A DNA stretch of 64,000 nt from Symbiodinium natans (taxonomy: Eukaryota > Sar > Dinophyceae > Suessiales > Symbiodiniaceae), in the NCBI GenBank assembly GCA_905221605.1, contig CAJNDS010000291.1:167545-231544 (forward strand), written 5' to 3'. The position numbers were made by a program, and so were the translations under genes. The notes beneath the pieces were generated by a model, which worked only from the letters and a program-made list of their open reading frames with translations, ran no database searches and was not told the origin of the DNA. Shown in pieces: positions 10,140-22,690 of the stretch; the first letter of the stretch is position 1; each line of letters begins with the position of its first letter.

Positions 10140-13100
10140 ATAGGGTGCACCTTGTCAGACGGAACATGTACGTAAGGCCAAACACAGCACCATCTGGAGC
10201 TCAGGCGATGCGGGTTCACGGTTGACCAATCATGTCGGCCCTTCATCCATGGTATATCGCTTGGCAGGTTTGCGCCAAGAACTTTTTCCCTAAGGTCTTT
10301 GTCAACAACCCTTTGAAAACAACAGCTCGTCCCAGCTCAGCAAAGGGCCAATTGCCGCTCAGATTTCTAGCGCGCTTTATTGGGCACTTTTGCAGCAAGC
10401 TGAACCGCTGTAGAACTGGCTGCAACGCTTAAGGTTTAGGGGCTTCTAGGATGGTCCGTGATCTACTTACTTGCCCTCAACTCCAAACATTCCTAAACTC
10501 TCACCGCGGCCCCGAGCTGGCCCAAAGTCTGACAAGGACCCTGCGCTGGACTGTGGCCCTTCCCAAGTCCAAGCGGCCAAGGGCCAGCATAATCCCGAGC
10601 AGAGGCACTGCCAACACGCATCCTTTGCTTTTGGGAGAAAAGGTTCATCGAACCCCAAAACTTGCCGGCGCCCCCCCCCCCACCCCTCCCCGGCCCGGAC
10701 CTACGAGAACTGTTGCAACGACCACTACACACAACCATGACCATGGCTACGATGACCACTACTGCTCCACCAACTACGAGCTACTGCCCGACACAGGCAG
10801 GGGGTCTGCAGCCGCTCTGAAGGATCGAAGCTGCCTTCCCCATGTCCTCTTTGAGTGTTCGCTCTGCACAGCAGCGGAAGGGAGAGATAGCGATTTCGTA
10901 CCCTAAGTGCAGATGATTGGGAGGGCCAAGGGGGAGATCTTTTCCTGATCCAAGGTCATCTTCTTGTTGTGCTGGATCCCTGCACTCCATCTCCCAATTT
11001 CTCGTCCGACGTGATGTAGGTGTTCTTCTTCTTCTTGGCCTGTAGCGAAAGAAGTGCACCCTATGATTTTTGCAGCTCCTCCATCCGGGAGGGTGAGCAG
11101 TATGATATGGGCTCCTTGTACTGCTTCAGCCCTCTGCTGGTGCCAACGTCGGGTGATGTTGCGCACTGGCTCGATCAAGCCCGGGGATTGGTTCCGAATG
11201 TGGAGAATGATGCCTCGATCCGAGCGTGGGATGTTGTTGACATCCTCCTGCCTGAGATTTAGATGAGTGAGATCCTGAAGAACCAGGTGTGATGAAGGGA
11301 AGTGAGGGGTGCTGAGTGCTGAGTGGGGTGACTGGTCCAACATGTCCGACCTAGTAGCCTGGGAGCTGCGGCGTCAATATCGGCGTCATGTCACAGGTTG
11401 CTCGAAACGGGGGCGGGGTGAATGGGGCACATGATGGTCATCCGAGGAACCTGTTCAGCATTAGGAAGTATCGCCATCAGGACAGATCACTGGCGTACTT
11501 CCCGGTACGTCACTGCCACGCGCACGAAAGACCGAAGCAGCGAACTGGATTTCTTCGTTCTCTTGTGTAAGCATCAGGAAAGAGAGAGAGAGAGAGAGAA
11601 AAAAAAAAAAAACAAAAAAACAAAGAAAGAAAGAGAGAGTGCATCCATAGAAACCCTGCCCAATTAGAGAAAGATCATGGTTTAAGCCAAGACGCTATAC
11701 AAGCTGAAGCCAAGAGCTGCCTGGTCGACAGTTCGAACCACGTACTTCTCCTTAGCTCCGTTCAAGAGTGTTGGGTTTTGTGGGATGAGGTCTTTGGGCT
11801 TAGGTTCTTGAGGCGCAAGTGCTTTCGCATCGGGACTTAAGGATGCAGCGGAGCTTGAGGCTTCAAGATGCTCCAAGGTTTTAAGGAATTTTCAGAAGTC
11901 TCAACTTCCAGCGACAGATCCGAAGTCGAAAGCACATCTACGCCAGGTGAGCATCGCAAACTGACGTTAGGGCGACGAGGGCCGCGTTGAGCCCTACCAG
12001 GAAAACGCCTTGGGACAAGGGATGGCACTGCGGATCATGCCCTTTGCGTGCAGGCTGTTCCGGCTTTGGCGCCTGTTCTGGTTTGCATGTCGTATCGGCA
12101 TGCAACAAATTGGGGAGATGCTTGCTGATAGCCAACCAGCGCTTGTCATCTTGTCATCTTGTCATCAATCTCCACCGCTTCATTGGCTACGGCAGGCGCT
12201 AGACGCCGTACCGTGTTGACAGGAAATGTGGTCTTACCTGTTGTTATTTGCAGTTGGGTGGAGATGGCTGGCTCTGTGCTGGCTGTCAGCTGTGTTGGCC
12301 AATCTGCTGTGCAGATTGGCATGGGATGCGCTAAAAGCCGCCGTCGCGGGTGGCCCACCCGCCGTATCAACCCTGAAGCTCGCTGGGTGGGTTGATGTTG
12401 AGGGTGGCCGCTTTGGCCTCATGACATGCGCTGAATCATGATTCGAATCCTCATTTCCTTGTGAATTTATGTTCTGATGCAAGGAAGTGCTAAGCTGCTG
12501 TGAAAGGGCGCTGCCTTTGCGACGTGGACTCCAAGACAGGACTCCAAACCCTCCTACGTTTTAAGCATCTTCTACCGCCCTAACCCGTGCTGAACCCAAC
12601 ATGCTAACATGCAAACCCTGGACCGCAAGGTAGGGTTTAGGGTTATCATAGGTCTAAGGCTCTGCAAAGGCAGCCCGGGGCCCAGGGATACCACGCAATA
12701 GAGGTGCAAACGCCGAAGGTATTAAGCCCCGGAACCCAAACCCAAAACAGCAAATCACCCCAACCGAAGCTCCCTAAGCTCCCCTCCAAAACTCAAGTCT
12801 GAAGCCCTCTTCCTGCGAAAAGCCGGAGACGAAAAGCGCACACTGCCACACTCCGCGGGCCATCCAGGCTCAGAGAACGAAAGAGAAAGTGAGAGAACGA
12901 GACACAGAGAGTGAGAGTGTTGAAGGTTCCTGGTCCCTAAACCCTAAACCCCTACTGAGTCTACGGAGCTGATCCGATGCCAGGTACCTTCCAGGTCCTC
13001 GGCTGCGGCAAAGAGGGCAGCGTCTCGAAGAACCCATTTCAGTCCTACTTAGAGTTCATTAGAGTGTCAGCCCTCGGAACGCATCTCGCCCCTCGCGAAA

Positions 13101-13765
13101 CTTTGCCTAAGCCCTGAAGACACAGGCGCCCGCAATGCAAATATCTACTAGTAGGGCGAGAGAGATTCTGTGATTTCATGGCAGATGCTTTCAGGGTCCT
13201 TTTTGGAGTTTTCGGGTTCCCGTAAGCTCCCCTTCTTTCTGGGCAGGTCTTGGGTTCCTGGCCCGGTCTTCCCCTTCGCTAGGACCGCTGCCCGCAACAC
13301 CACTCCACACCCTCAAATTCCGACGTTCCAGAATCCACCCCTTGGACTTCAAACCGGTTCCAAGTTTACAGCCCCTTGATGGGGTCAACCCTCAGCATCT
13401 CTCAGCCACCGAATCCCGGAAGAACTTGTCGCAGACCAGGTGTCGGAGTTCGCGTCGCCCATGGCATACAGTGTACTTCCCAGCACCTTGAAAGCAGCTG
13501 TTTCAAGCTTGAAAGGTTTGGGCCGCAAGGGCGCAGCTATCTCAAACAGCCATACTACCAAGGGCTGACCCGTGCTTTTAATCCGTTCAGAAGCCCTCAA
13601 AACGAAAGCTTCCCACACGGTTCGACGTCTTCCATGTCTTCCGCGTCTTCGTCAAGTTGAGTACATCTCCCTTCTTTGTCCCACTTAAGATGCTCTGAGA
13701 AGAAAAGCATCGGTGGCACCAGCAGTCTTGGGGGAAGTGCAAGCCAGCCGGAAACCCCAACCTCA
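10140..13765. other. long stretch without a supportable gene
   Basis: A poly-C tract lies at 10668-10690, a GA/A-rich tract at 11580-11640 and isolated telomere-like units at 12637-12645 and 12940-12952. Short open frames on both strands (for example 10903-11343 minus and 12226-12441 plus) have no motif, no codon bias and no clear splice context. A short hydrophobic peptide at about 11938-12003 minus (GVFLVGLNAALVALTSVCD) could be a terminal exon, but I cannot support it further. Confidence 0.4.
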
Positions 13766-13767
13766 AG

Positions 13768-13820
13768 CGAGAAGCCGAGAAGCCGAGAAGCCGAGAAGCC
13801 GAGAAGCCGAGAAGCCGCAA
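13768..13820. repeat. 11-bp tandem repeat (GAGAAGCCGAG register)
   Basis: The 11-mer AAGCCGAGAAG is repeated about four times in tandem. Confidence 0.9.
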
Positions 13821-14518
13821 ACCTACTGGACAGGACCGGGCCCCAACCTTCTCTTTCGCCCTGACGTGTTCCCATGTCGCATCGCCAAGACTTTCCTTAA
13901 TAGTCTAGCCTCAAGTCATGAAACGGCCCGGACCAACTTGCCATCAGGGTGCCCCAATCAGCAGCGCTCCGAGCGTTCGTACGTTCAGGGGCACCTGCTC
14001 TAGCGAGGCGCTTGGGGCACATGAGGGCACGTGCTTGCAACTTTCAACTCGGTTTGAGTGTTCAGGGGCCCGGATCGAGGAATATGAGGAATTCATCACG
14101 CTGCTCTATCATCGGCTGCCGTCCCCTCCAGGCCTCTAACAGCAGCGACTCGAGGATCGCAGTGCAGAAGGGGCCTTGCAAGCACGGTTCTGGACCTTAA
14201 CCGGTTGTAAGTTGTAAGGTTGTGCTCACGATGGTGCCCTGTCAACGAAGCCTGGAACATGCAGAGGTTACTGAGTGGCTTCTCGTCACGGCTTTGGGCT
14301 TGGTGGGGCTGCGCTGCGCAATGAAAGCGTAATGCGCAATGCTGCGCAATGCTGCGCGATGAAAGCGCAGTGCTCCGCGCATTTTGGCGCGCATGTAAAA
14401 TTCACATGCAGGGACCAGCGCCAGTCGCTTGGGAGGTTAAACAAAGAAGTTCTTCGAAAACCCGCCGAAAGGTACCTTGACGGGGCATTTTTTGGGCAAC
14501 AAAAAGCAAAAAACGACC

Positions 14519-14557
14519 CATGTCGAATGTACTGCCCCTGCCAGTACTTTCGACATG
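14519..14557. repeat. perfect-looking hairpin
   Basis: The arms CATGTCGAATGTACTG and CAGTACTTTCGACATG pair over 15 of 16 positions around a 7-nt loop. It lies in non-coding DNA. Nearby, 14300-14390 is rich in the palindrome TGCGCA in a short irregular repeat. Confidence 0.8.
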
Positions 14558-14837
14558 TCGGCTTCGGGTGACATACTCATGGCTGAAGCACTGGCACGGC
14601 CAGCAAAAACGTGCTTAGGACGCACACTCGAAGGCCACCTAGGATGCACACTCGACGGGTAGCCCCGGGTAGCTTGATACATACTCGACCCCCGCCCCCC
14701 GGTAAAAACATCCTTGCCCCCCCTGAAAGCAAAATGCCAGTGCCACCAAAAGGCCCAAGTTCTTGCCAACGACAACCATTGGCACGTGCACCCTTCTCAG
14801 CCCGACGAGGCTGCTGGTCCTCGGTTCTTCACAGCTG

Positions 14838-15023
14838 TCAGAGCCGTAAAAACTCCTCTGCTTGTTGCCCTGCGGCAGATGTGGCGTTGCTGCTACTGAT
14901 GCGGCACCCGAACCACCCGGACCACAGGAACAGAAACTCCAATGCAGCCGGAATCAGGCACAGGGTGAAGAGGCTGGAGACCAGCATTCCTCCGGGGAAG
15001 TGGGACCAGCGGATGGCTTTGAT
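14838..15023 (-). CDS. candidate 3'-terminal exon with a membrane segment
   Basis: The minus frame reads IKAIRWSHFPGGM, then a long hydrophobic stretch (LVSSLFTLCLIPAALEFLFLW) and a serine-rich tail ending at a stop at 14838. A CGGCAG acceptor precedes it but is not followed by G, unlike the better-supported introns in this window. The family is unknown. An overlapping frame is also open. Confidence 0.3.
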   Translation of the reverse strand: MKAIRWSHFPGGMLVSSLFTLCLIPAALEFLFLWSGWFGCRISSSNATSAAGQQAEEFLRL

Positions 15024-15129
15024 CTGCCGCAGCCGCACATTTGCAAGCCTGGGCTTCCAAAACCCTGAGAAAGGCATCGGCAAACAAGATGAGATCTCCA
15101 GCAGCCAAGGCGCAGCGTGAAAGGAATGC

Positions 15130-16630
15130 TTGCCAAGCACTGTAGAAGAACCTCAGATTCGCAAGCCGATCCCAAGACAACCGGCCCAGGGCGCACATGA
15201 GACTGGGAGTTTCATTGAAAGGACCCACCTTTCGAAGCTCAGACTACTCATGGGGGCGTTCACCAAACTTGGGGTCTGACATGCGCCCCGGGAGCTCTGC
15301 ATCTCATGTTTTGACTTCTGAAACCCAGCCGTGTTTAAACCACCAAAACTGCACTCCATCTGTGGATCTCCACATGATCAGGTAGGCAAGCCTATCCCGG
15401 AAAGGCTGCAACAAGGAAATCGGCTCCCACACCAGGCTTCAGGCCCGACGAGGCCTCTAAAAAAGCTCCAGCCATGCAAGCTACGTAGGTATGCTCGTTG
15501 CGCTCATTGCGTGGACCAATGGCCAGGCTTCAGGACATGAAGAAACCAAAGGTGCAAATCTCAGCAAGCTGCGATCGTCCAGGGGTAAGGAATCTCTGCA
15601 GACAGTTGCTTGTTTAGAAGCGTCAAAGACACCTGAGCCGTCAGAAAGCTCTGGCTGTTTCCGGAGACACAACATCGGCGATAGGCACTTAGCCCTTGAA
15701 GCCCCGAAGCCCTGGACTGCCAATGCTTCCTTGTAAGGCCCAGATCAGGAATTTAGGCTTCGCACAGATACGCAAAGATCTAGTCGTCAGCGGGTGCGAG
15801 AGTGTTAGGGGCCAATTGAACGCGGGCACCTTCAAATCGATTGGGTGGTCCTGTGCAGTACGTCTTTGCCACCCTGCCTAGCTGATGACATTTGGCCTCC
15901 ATGATTTTCTAGAAGCTTGGGCTTGGTTTGGGGGACCTTCGGGGCTTTCGTTTTTGCTGCTTCTTTCTGCAGGGTATGCCACTTGCAAACTCGCTGTTAT
16001 TTATTGCTGTGGGTGGCAACGAAGGATGCTGAACTCTGAGGCCACAACAACCTGAACCCTCAACCGCCTCACTCCTCAAGGCATTTACTGCCCCCCTGAC
16101 AGCAAAAAAAAATCCAAGTCGGACATCCTCTGAAAGCCTTGGCTCTTCTCTCGGCCATGGCACTGATGTCACGGAGTGCAAAGCAAAGACCACTGGCAAC
16201 TGCAGGTCCAGCATGGGGCCATATGAAGCGCCGCTTCAGATTTAGCAGCGGAGCAAGGCCGAACCCTGTAAACAGCCAACAATCTCTCCTTTGCCCTCTG
16301 CGCAAGACCACGCGATGCGACGATCCCCCTATACGCCTCGTTTCAAGCCACGGTCCGCGCGGGACATAAAGTCAAGCTTTCAGAAATCCGAACCCCTCCG
16401 GAGCTCTCAACATGGCCATATGGGAAATTCGGTGAAGCATCTAGTCTGCCACATTCTACCACCAACATGGGGGAACAAGGCATGTGGCTATTTCTTTTGC
16501 CTCACGAGCTTGAGCAGATTGCTATGGCAAGTCGCAAGGTTTGGCATGGTTTCAAATCTTGTTGAGTTCTGTGGCTCACTGGATCCTATGATTTGAAGTC
16601 TTTGGCCATTGTTCGTTTGTCGATGTTCGT
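15130..16630. other. no supportable gene
   Basis: Only short overlapping frames on both strands, without motif or codon signature. Confidence 0.4.
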
Positions 16631-16638
16631 TTGTCGGT

Positions 16639-16717
16639 CAGTTTCCTCAGTTTCCTCAGTTTCCTCAGTTTCCTCAGTTTCCTCAGTTTCCTCAGTTTCC
16701 TCAGTTTCCTCAGTTTC
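16639..16717. repeat. 9-bp tandem repeat (CAGTTTCCT)
   Basis: About nine perfect copies of the nonamer. They give SVSSVS-type peptides in frame, which are not evidence of a gene. From 16720 to 17585 I see no supportable gene. Confidence 0.95.
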
Positions 16718-17585
16718 AGCGGCCGCAGACCCGAGTCAGGATTGCGCAGCGTGTGAAAAGCGTGAAATCATGTGAGAAACTGCTGCTTTGACATGCCGCG
16801 CATCTGCCAGCGTTTCGGAAGAACATGTCTTCCACCATTCAGTTTCAGCGGGTGCTTTTCGGCAAGCAAACTGTGGTTAAAATTGTTAAAATGGAACAGC
16901 ATGTCAAAACGGGAAGTGGTGCTCTTTCTGACCTCAACAACTTGGACTCTCTGGTGCTGAGACGGTGGCCAGCCCAAGTAGATGGTGTGAATGACCTCGA
17001 GAGATGGTGATGGAGTTCACGGGATGCTTAAAGCCGCAAGCCGCCGGAAGTGAAGAGTCTTTCCACGATTCGAAGCATCGGCTCCAGATTTGAATGAACC
17101 CGATCTCCGGACCGGAAGCATGCAACGCTCTCACCGGTTCCGGTTCCCCTTCCTAAAGAATTCAGGGGTTCCTCAGGCTTCTGCGACACCCAAGCGCTGT
17201 GCCAGAGCCCTCTCGGCGAGTGCCTCGAAGCAGGGGGGTGAAGGAATTCAATGAGTTTTTGGACTTGTTGAGGCGAGGCAGACTACTCGTGAGGCAGTCG
17301 TCTTTTCACTGAACCAGCATCTCCCGGATTGGGGTTCCTCAAGGTTGATGTGCCGGAAACTCGAAACTCGAAAACGCATCTCTCCCCCTTTCTCTCGCAG
17401 TCTTCACACTGGCTCAGCCTTGAAAAGGCCTCATACACCCTCAAAAAATGATGCGCCCTCCAAGGCTTCCCTGAACGTTCAATCCTGCGAATTGCATTGC
17501 CTCGATCATTCCACCCTACTGCTGTGGGAGACTGCTAGCCAATGTGGGGCCATTTCTCGAACGAACGCAACTCGACAGGAATGGA

Positions 17586-20500
17586 AGGCGTGCGGGCTAT
17601 AGCAGCCCGCACGTGCTTTGAGAGCTTGTGTTGGACGGGTTTGGAAGGCGTGAGGGCTAGCAGCCCGCACGTGCTTGAGAGCTTGTGTTGCACGGGTTTG
17701 GAAGGCGTGCGGGCTAGCAGCCCGCACGTGCTTTGAGAGCTTGTGTTGGACGGGTTTGGGAAGGCGTGTGAGCAGCCCGCACGTGCTTGAGAGCTTGTGT
17801 TGCACGGGTTTGGAAGGCGTGCGGGCTAGCAGCCCGCACGTGCTTTGAGAGCTTGTGTCGGACGGGTTTGGGAAGGAGCGCGAGCAGCCCGCACGTGCTT
17901 GAGAGCTTGTGTTGCACGGGTTTGGAAGGCGTGCTCGTGTTGCACGGAATTGGAAGGCGTGCGGGCTAGCAGCCCGCACGTGCTTGAGAGCTTGTGTTGG
18001 ACGGGTTTGGGAGGCGTGCGAGCAGCCCGCACGTGCTTTGAGAGCTTGTGTCGGACGGGTTTGGGAAGGAGCGCGAGCAGCCCGCACGTGCTTGAGAGCT
18101 TGTGTTGCACGGGTTTGGAAGGCGTGCTCGTGTTGCACGGGTTTGGAAGGCGTGCGGGCTAGCAGCCCGCACGTGCTTGAGAGCTTGTGTTGGACGGGTT
18201 TGGGAGGCGTGCGAGCAGCCCGCACGTGCTTGAGAGCTTGTGTTGCACGGGTTTGGAAGGCGTGCGGGCTAGCAGCCCGCACGTGCTTGAGAGCTTGTGT
18301 TGGACGGGTTTGGAAGGCGTGCGGGCTAGGCGTGCGGGCTAGCAGCCCGCACGTGCTTGAGAGCTTGTGTTGCACGGGTTTGGAAAGCATACCCCCTGCC
18401 TAGGGGGGGGGGGGGGGGGGGGGGGGGCCGGGAAATAGGGCTGGCCCTATTATGGGGGTTGGGTCTGGGCAGGGGGGGGGTGGACCACTCTAACACGCTG
18501 TAGTGCTCCGCACACTTTGCATGGCTCACAATGTCTCTCTGCAGACATTCGGCTCTCTTAGCCCTATTTTTAGTTAGGGTGGGGACGTTGACCAAAATAG
18601 GTTTGCCACCTATTTTTTATAGGTGGGCCCTGAGGTGACCCCCCCACCCCAAACCCTATTTCTAGGGGGGGGGTATGGAAAGCGTGCGGGCTAGCAGCCC
18701 GCACATGCTTGAGAGCTTGTTTTGGACGGGTTTGGAAGGCGTGCGGGCTAGCAGCCCGCATGTGCTTGAGAGCTTGTGTTGGACGGGTTTGGGAGGCGCG
18801 CGAGCAGCCCGCACGTGCTTGAGAGCTTGTGTTGGACGAGTTTAAAAGCGTGCGGGCTAGCAGCCCGCACGTGCTTGAGAGCTTGTGATGGACGGGTTTG
18901 GAAGGCGTGAGGGCTAGCAGCCCGCACGTGCTTGAGAGCTTGTATTGGACGGGTTTGGAAGGCGCACGGGCTAGCAGCCCGCACATGCTTGAGAGCTTGT
19001 GTTGGACGGGTTTGGAAGGCGTGCGGGCTAGCAGCCCGCACGTGCTTGAGAGCTTGTGATGGACGGGTTTGGAAGGTGCGGGCCCCGCACGTGCTTGAGA
19101 GCTTGTGTTGGACGGGTTTGGAAGGCGTACGGGCTAGCAGCCGCACGTGCTTGAGAGCTTGTGTTGGACGGGTTTGGAAGGCGTGCGGGCTAGCAGCCCG
19201 CACATGCTTGAGAGCTTGTGTTGGACGGGTTTGGAAGGCGTGCGGGCTAGCAGCCCCGCACGTGCTTGAGAGCTTGTGTTGGACGGGTTTGGAAGGCGTG
19301 CGGGCTAGCAGCCCGCACGTGCTTGAGAGCTTGTGTTGGACGGGTTTGGAAGGCGTGCGGGCTAGCCCGCACGTGCTTGAGAGCTTGTGTTGGACGGGTT
19401 TGGACGGCGTGCGGGCTAGCAGCCCGCACGTGCTTGAGAGCTGTTGTTGGACGGGCTTGGACACGTGCTTGAGAGCTTGTGTTGGACGGGTTTGGAAGGC
19501 GTGCGGGCTAGCAGCCCGCACGTGCTTGAGAGCTTGTGTTGGAGGGGTTTGGAAGGCGTGCGGGCTAGCACGTGCTTGAGAGCTTGTGTGTTGGACGGAT
19601 TTGGAAGGCGTGTGGGCTAGCAGCCCGCACGTGCTTGAGAGCTTGTGTTGGACGGATTTGGAAGGCGTGTGGGCTAGCAGCCCTAACGTGCTTGAGAGGT
19701 TGTGTTGGACGGGTTTGGAAGGCGTGCGGGCTAGCAGCCCGCACGTGCTTGAGAGCTTGTGTTGGACGGGTTTGGATGAGAGCTTGTGTTCGACGGGTTT
19801 GGAACTAGCCCGCACGTGTTTGAGAGCTTGTGTTGGACGGGTTTGGAAGGCGTGCGGGCTAGCCCGCACGTGCTTGAGAGCTTGTGTTGGACAGGTTTGG
19901 AAGGCGTGCGGGCTAGCAGCCGGCACATGTTTGAGAGCTTGTGTTGGACGCCTTTGGAAGGCGTGCGGGCAAGCAGCCCGGACGTGCTTCTTGAGAGCTT
20001 GTGTTGGCGGGTTTGGAAGGCGTGCGGGCTAGCAGCCCGCACGTGCTTGAGAGCTTGTGTTGGACAGGTTTGGAAGGCGTGCGGGCTAGCAGCCCGCACG
20101 TGTTTGAGAGCTTGTGTTGGACGGGTTTGGAAGGCGTGCGGGCTAGCAGCCCGCACGTGCTTGAGAGCTCGTGTTGGACGGGTTTGGAAAGCTTGTATGG
20201 GACGGGTTTGGAAGGCGTGCGGGCTAGCCCGCACGTGCTTGAGAGCTTGTGTTGGACGGGTTTGGAAGCGTGCTTGAGAGCTTGTGTTGGACGGGTTTGG
20301 AAGGCGTGCGGGCTTGCAGCCCGCACGTGCTTGAGAGCTTGTGTTGGACGGGTTTGGAAGGCGTGCGCTCTAGCAGCCCACACGTGCTTGAGAGCTTGTT
20401 GGACGGGTTTGGAAGGCGTGCGGCCCGCACGTGCTTGAGAGCTTGTATGGGATGGGTTTGGAAGGCGTGCGGGCTAGCAGCCCGCATGGACGGGTTTGGA

Positions 20501-22690
20501 AGGCGTGCAGGCTAGCAGCCCGCACGTGCTTGAGAGCTTGTGCTGGACGGGTTTGGAAGGTGTGCAAGCTGCTTGTTGGACGGGTTTGGAAGGCGTGCAG
20601 GCTAGCGTGCTTGAGAGTTTGTGTCGGACGGGTTTGGAAGGGGTGCGGGCTAGCAGCACGTGTTTGAGAGCTTGTGTTGGACGGGTTTGGAAGGCGTGCG
20701 GGCTAGCAGCCGGCACCTGCTTGAGAGCTTGTATTAGACGGATTTAGAAGGCGCGCTGGCTAGCCCGCACGTGTTTGTGAGCTTGTATTGGACGGGTTTG
20801 GAAGGCGTGCGGGCTAGCAGCCCGCACGTGCTTGAGAGCTTGTGTTGGACGGGTTTGGAAGGCGTGCGGGTTAGCAGATTGCGTTGGACGGGTTTGTGAA
20901 GCAGCCCGCACGTGTTTGAGAGCTTGTGTTGGACGGGTTTGGAAGGCGTGCGGGCTAGCAGCCAGCGCCAGCACGTGCGTGCGCACGTGTTTGAGAGCTT
21001 GTATTGGACGGGTTTGGAAGGCGTGCGGGCTAGCAGCCCGCACGTGCTTGAGAGCTTGTGTTGGACGGGTTTGGAAGGCATGCGGGCTAGCAGCCCGCAC
21101 GTGCTTGAGAGCTTGTGTTGGACGGGTTTGGAAGGCGTGCGGGCTAGCAGCCCGCACGTGTTTGAGAGCTGTGTTGGACGGTTTTGGAAGGCGTGCGGGC
21201 TAGCAGCCCGCACGTGCTTGAGAGCTTGTGTTGAACGGGTTTGGAAGTATTGGAGGCGTGCGGGCCCGCACGTGCTTGAGAGCTTGTGTTGGACGGGTTT
21301 GGAGAGCTTGTGTTGGAGGACAGGTTCGGAAGGCGTGCGGGCTAGCAGCCTGCACGTGTTTGAGAGCTTGTGTTGGACGGGTTTGGAAGGCGTGCGGGCT
21401 AGCAGCCCGCACGTGCTTGAGAGCTTGTGTTGGACGGGTTTGGAAGGCGTGCGTGCTAGCAGCCCGCACGTGCTTGAGAGCTTGTGTTGGACGGGTTTGG
21501 AAGGCGTGCGGGCTATGAGCCCGCACGTGCTTGAGAGCTTGTGTTGGACGGGTTTGCAAGGCGTGCGGGCTAGCATGTGTGAGAGCTTATCTTGGACGGG
21601 TTTGGAAGGCGTGCAGGCTAGCAACCCGCATGTGTTTGAGAGCTTGTGTGCACGTGTCCGAGAGCTTGTGTTGGACGGGTTTGAAAGGCGTGCGGGCAAC
21701 CCGCACGTGTTTGAAAGCATGTGCGGGACGGGTTTGGAAGGCGTGCGGGCAAGCAGCCCGCACGTGTTTGAGAGCTTGTGCTGGACAGCTTTGGAAGGCG
21801 TGCGGCCTAGCAGCCCACACGTGTTTGACAGCTTGTGTCGGACGGGTTTGGAAGGCATGCGGGCTAGCACGTGTTTGAGAGCTTGTGTTGGACGGGTTTG
21901 GAAGGCGTGCGGGCTAGCAACCCGCACGTCGTTGAGAGCTTGTGTTGGACGGGTTTGGAAGGCGTGCGGGCTAGTAGCCCGGACGTGTTTGAGAGCCTGT
22001 GTTGGACGGGTTTGGAAGGCGGTGCGGGCTAGCAACGTGTTTGAGAGCTTGTGTTGGATGGCTTTGGAAGTCGGTGCGGGCCACATGTGTTTGAGGCTTG
22101 TGCACATTGTTTGGATGTTTGGGAGCTTGTGTTGGACGGGTTTGAAAGGCGCGCGGGGTAGCAACCCGCACGTCTTTGAGAGCTTTTGCGGGCAAGCAAC
22201 CCACAAGTGTTTGAGAGGAAGGGGCGCGGGCTAGTTTGAGAGCTTGTTTGGGTTTCGAAGGCGTGCGGGCTAGCAACCCGCACGTGTTTGAGAGTGTCTG
22301 AGAGAGCTTGTGTTGAACGGGTTTGCAAGGCGTGCGGGCTAGCAACAAGCGCGTGTTTGAGGGCTTGTGTTGGACGGGTTTGGAAGGCGTGTGGGTTAGC
22401 AATGTTAGCAACCCGCACGTGCTTGAAAGACAGGTTTGGTAGGCGTGCGGGCTGGCAATCCGGAAGGCATGCGGCACTTGTACAATAGCTGGTGTTGGAA
22501 GGGCTTCTCTTGGCAACCCGCACTTGCTTAAGAGCTTGGAAGGGCTTGGAAGGCGTTCGGGCTAGCAACCCGCACTTGTCTAAGAGCTTGCTTTGGAAGG
22601 GGGAGGCGTGCTAGCAACTTTGTACAAGAGCTTGTGTTCGAAGGGCTTGGGAGGCGCGCGGGCTCGCAGCCCGCACCGAAGAGCTCGTGT
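17586..22690. repeat. 57-bp satellite with palindromic core
   Basis: Roughly 80-85 head-to-tail copies of a 57-bp unit. Each has a 10-bp inverted repeat (CGTGCGGGCT / AGC / AGCCCGCACG), then GTGC, then TTGAGAGCTTGTGTTGGACG and GGTTTGGAAGG. The palindrome overlaps a CACGTG hexamer. Copies at 18.7-21.5 kb are most uniform; those beyond 21.6 kb decay progressively. The left part (17.6-18.4 kb) shows a higher-order arrangement in which TTGGACGGG and TTGCACGGG variants alternate and a 192-bp block repeats. Because 57 is divisible by 3 and no stop falls in the unit, very long frames are open on both strands. I treat these as artefacts of the repeat. Confidence 0.97.
18389..18676. mobile_element. 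288-bp inverted-repeat insertion inside the satellite
   Basis: The satellite is interrupted once. The insert begins ATACCCCC...CTAGGGG and ends CTAG followed by a G-run and GGGTAT, so its ends are imperfect inverted repeats. The 7-mer GGAAAGC stands immediately outside both ends (18382-18388 and 18677-18683), as expected of a target-site duplication. The interior has further inverted CCCTATT/AATAGGG blocks and long G runs. There is no coding capacity, so it fits a MITE. Confidence 0.7.

Noticed and set aside
17506-22568. Very long open frames on both strands (up to 490 codons) in the satellite
   Set aside because: They are read-through of a 57-bp unit without stops. Peptides are repetitive and equally open on the other strand, and the array decays without preserving frame.
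17586-22690. CRISPR array
   Set aside because: Units follow each other directly, with no unique spacers and no cas genes; the host is a eukaryote.
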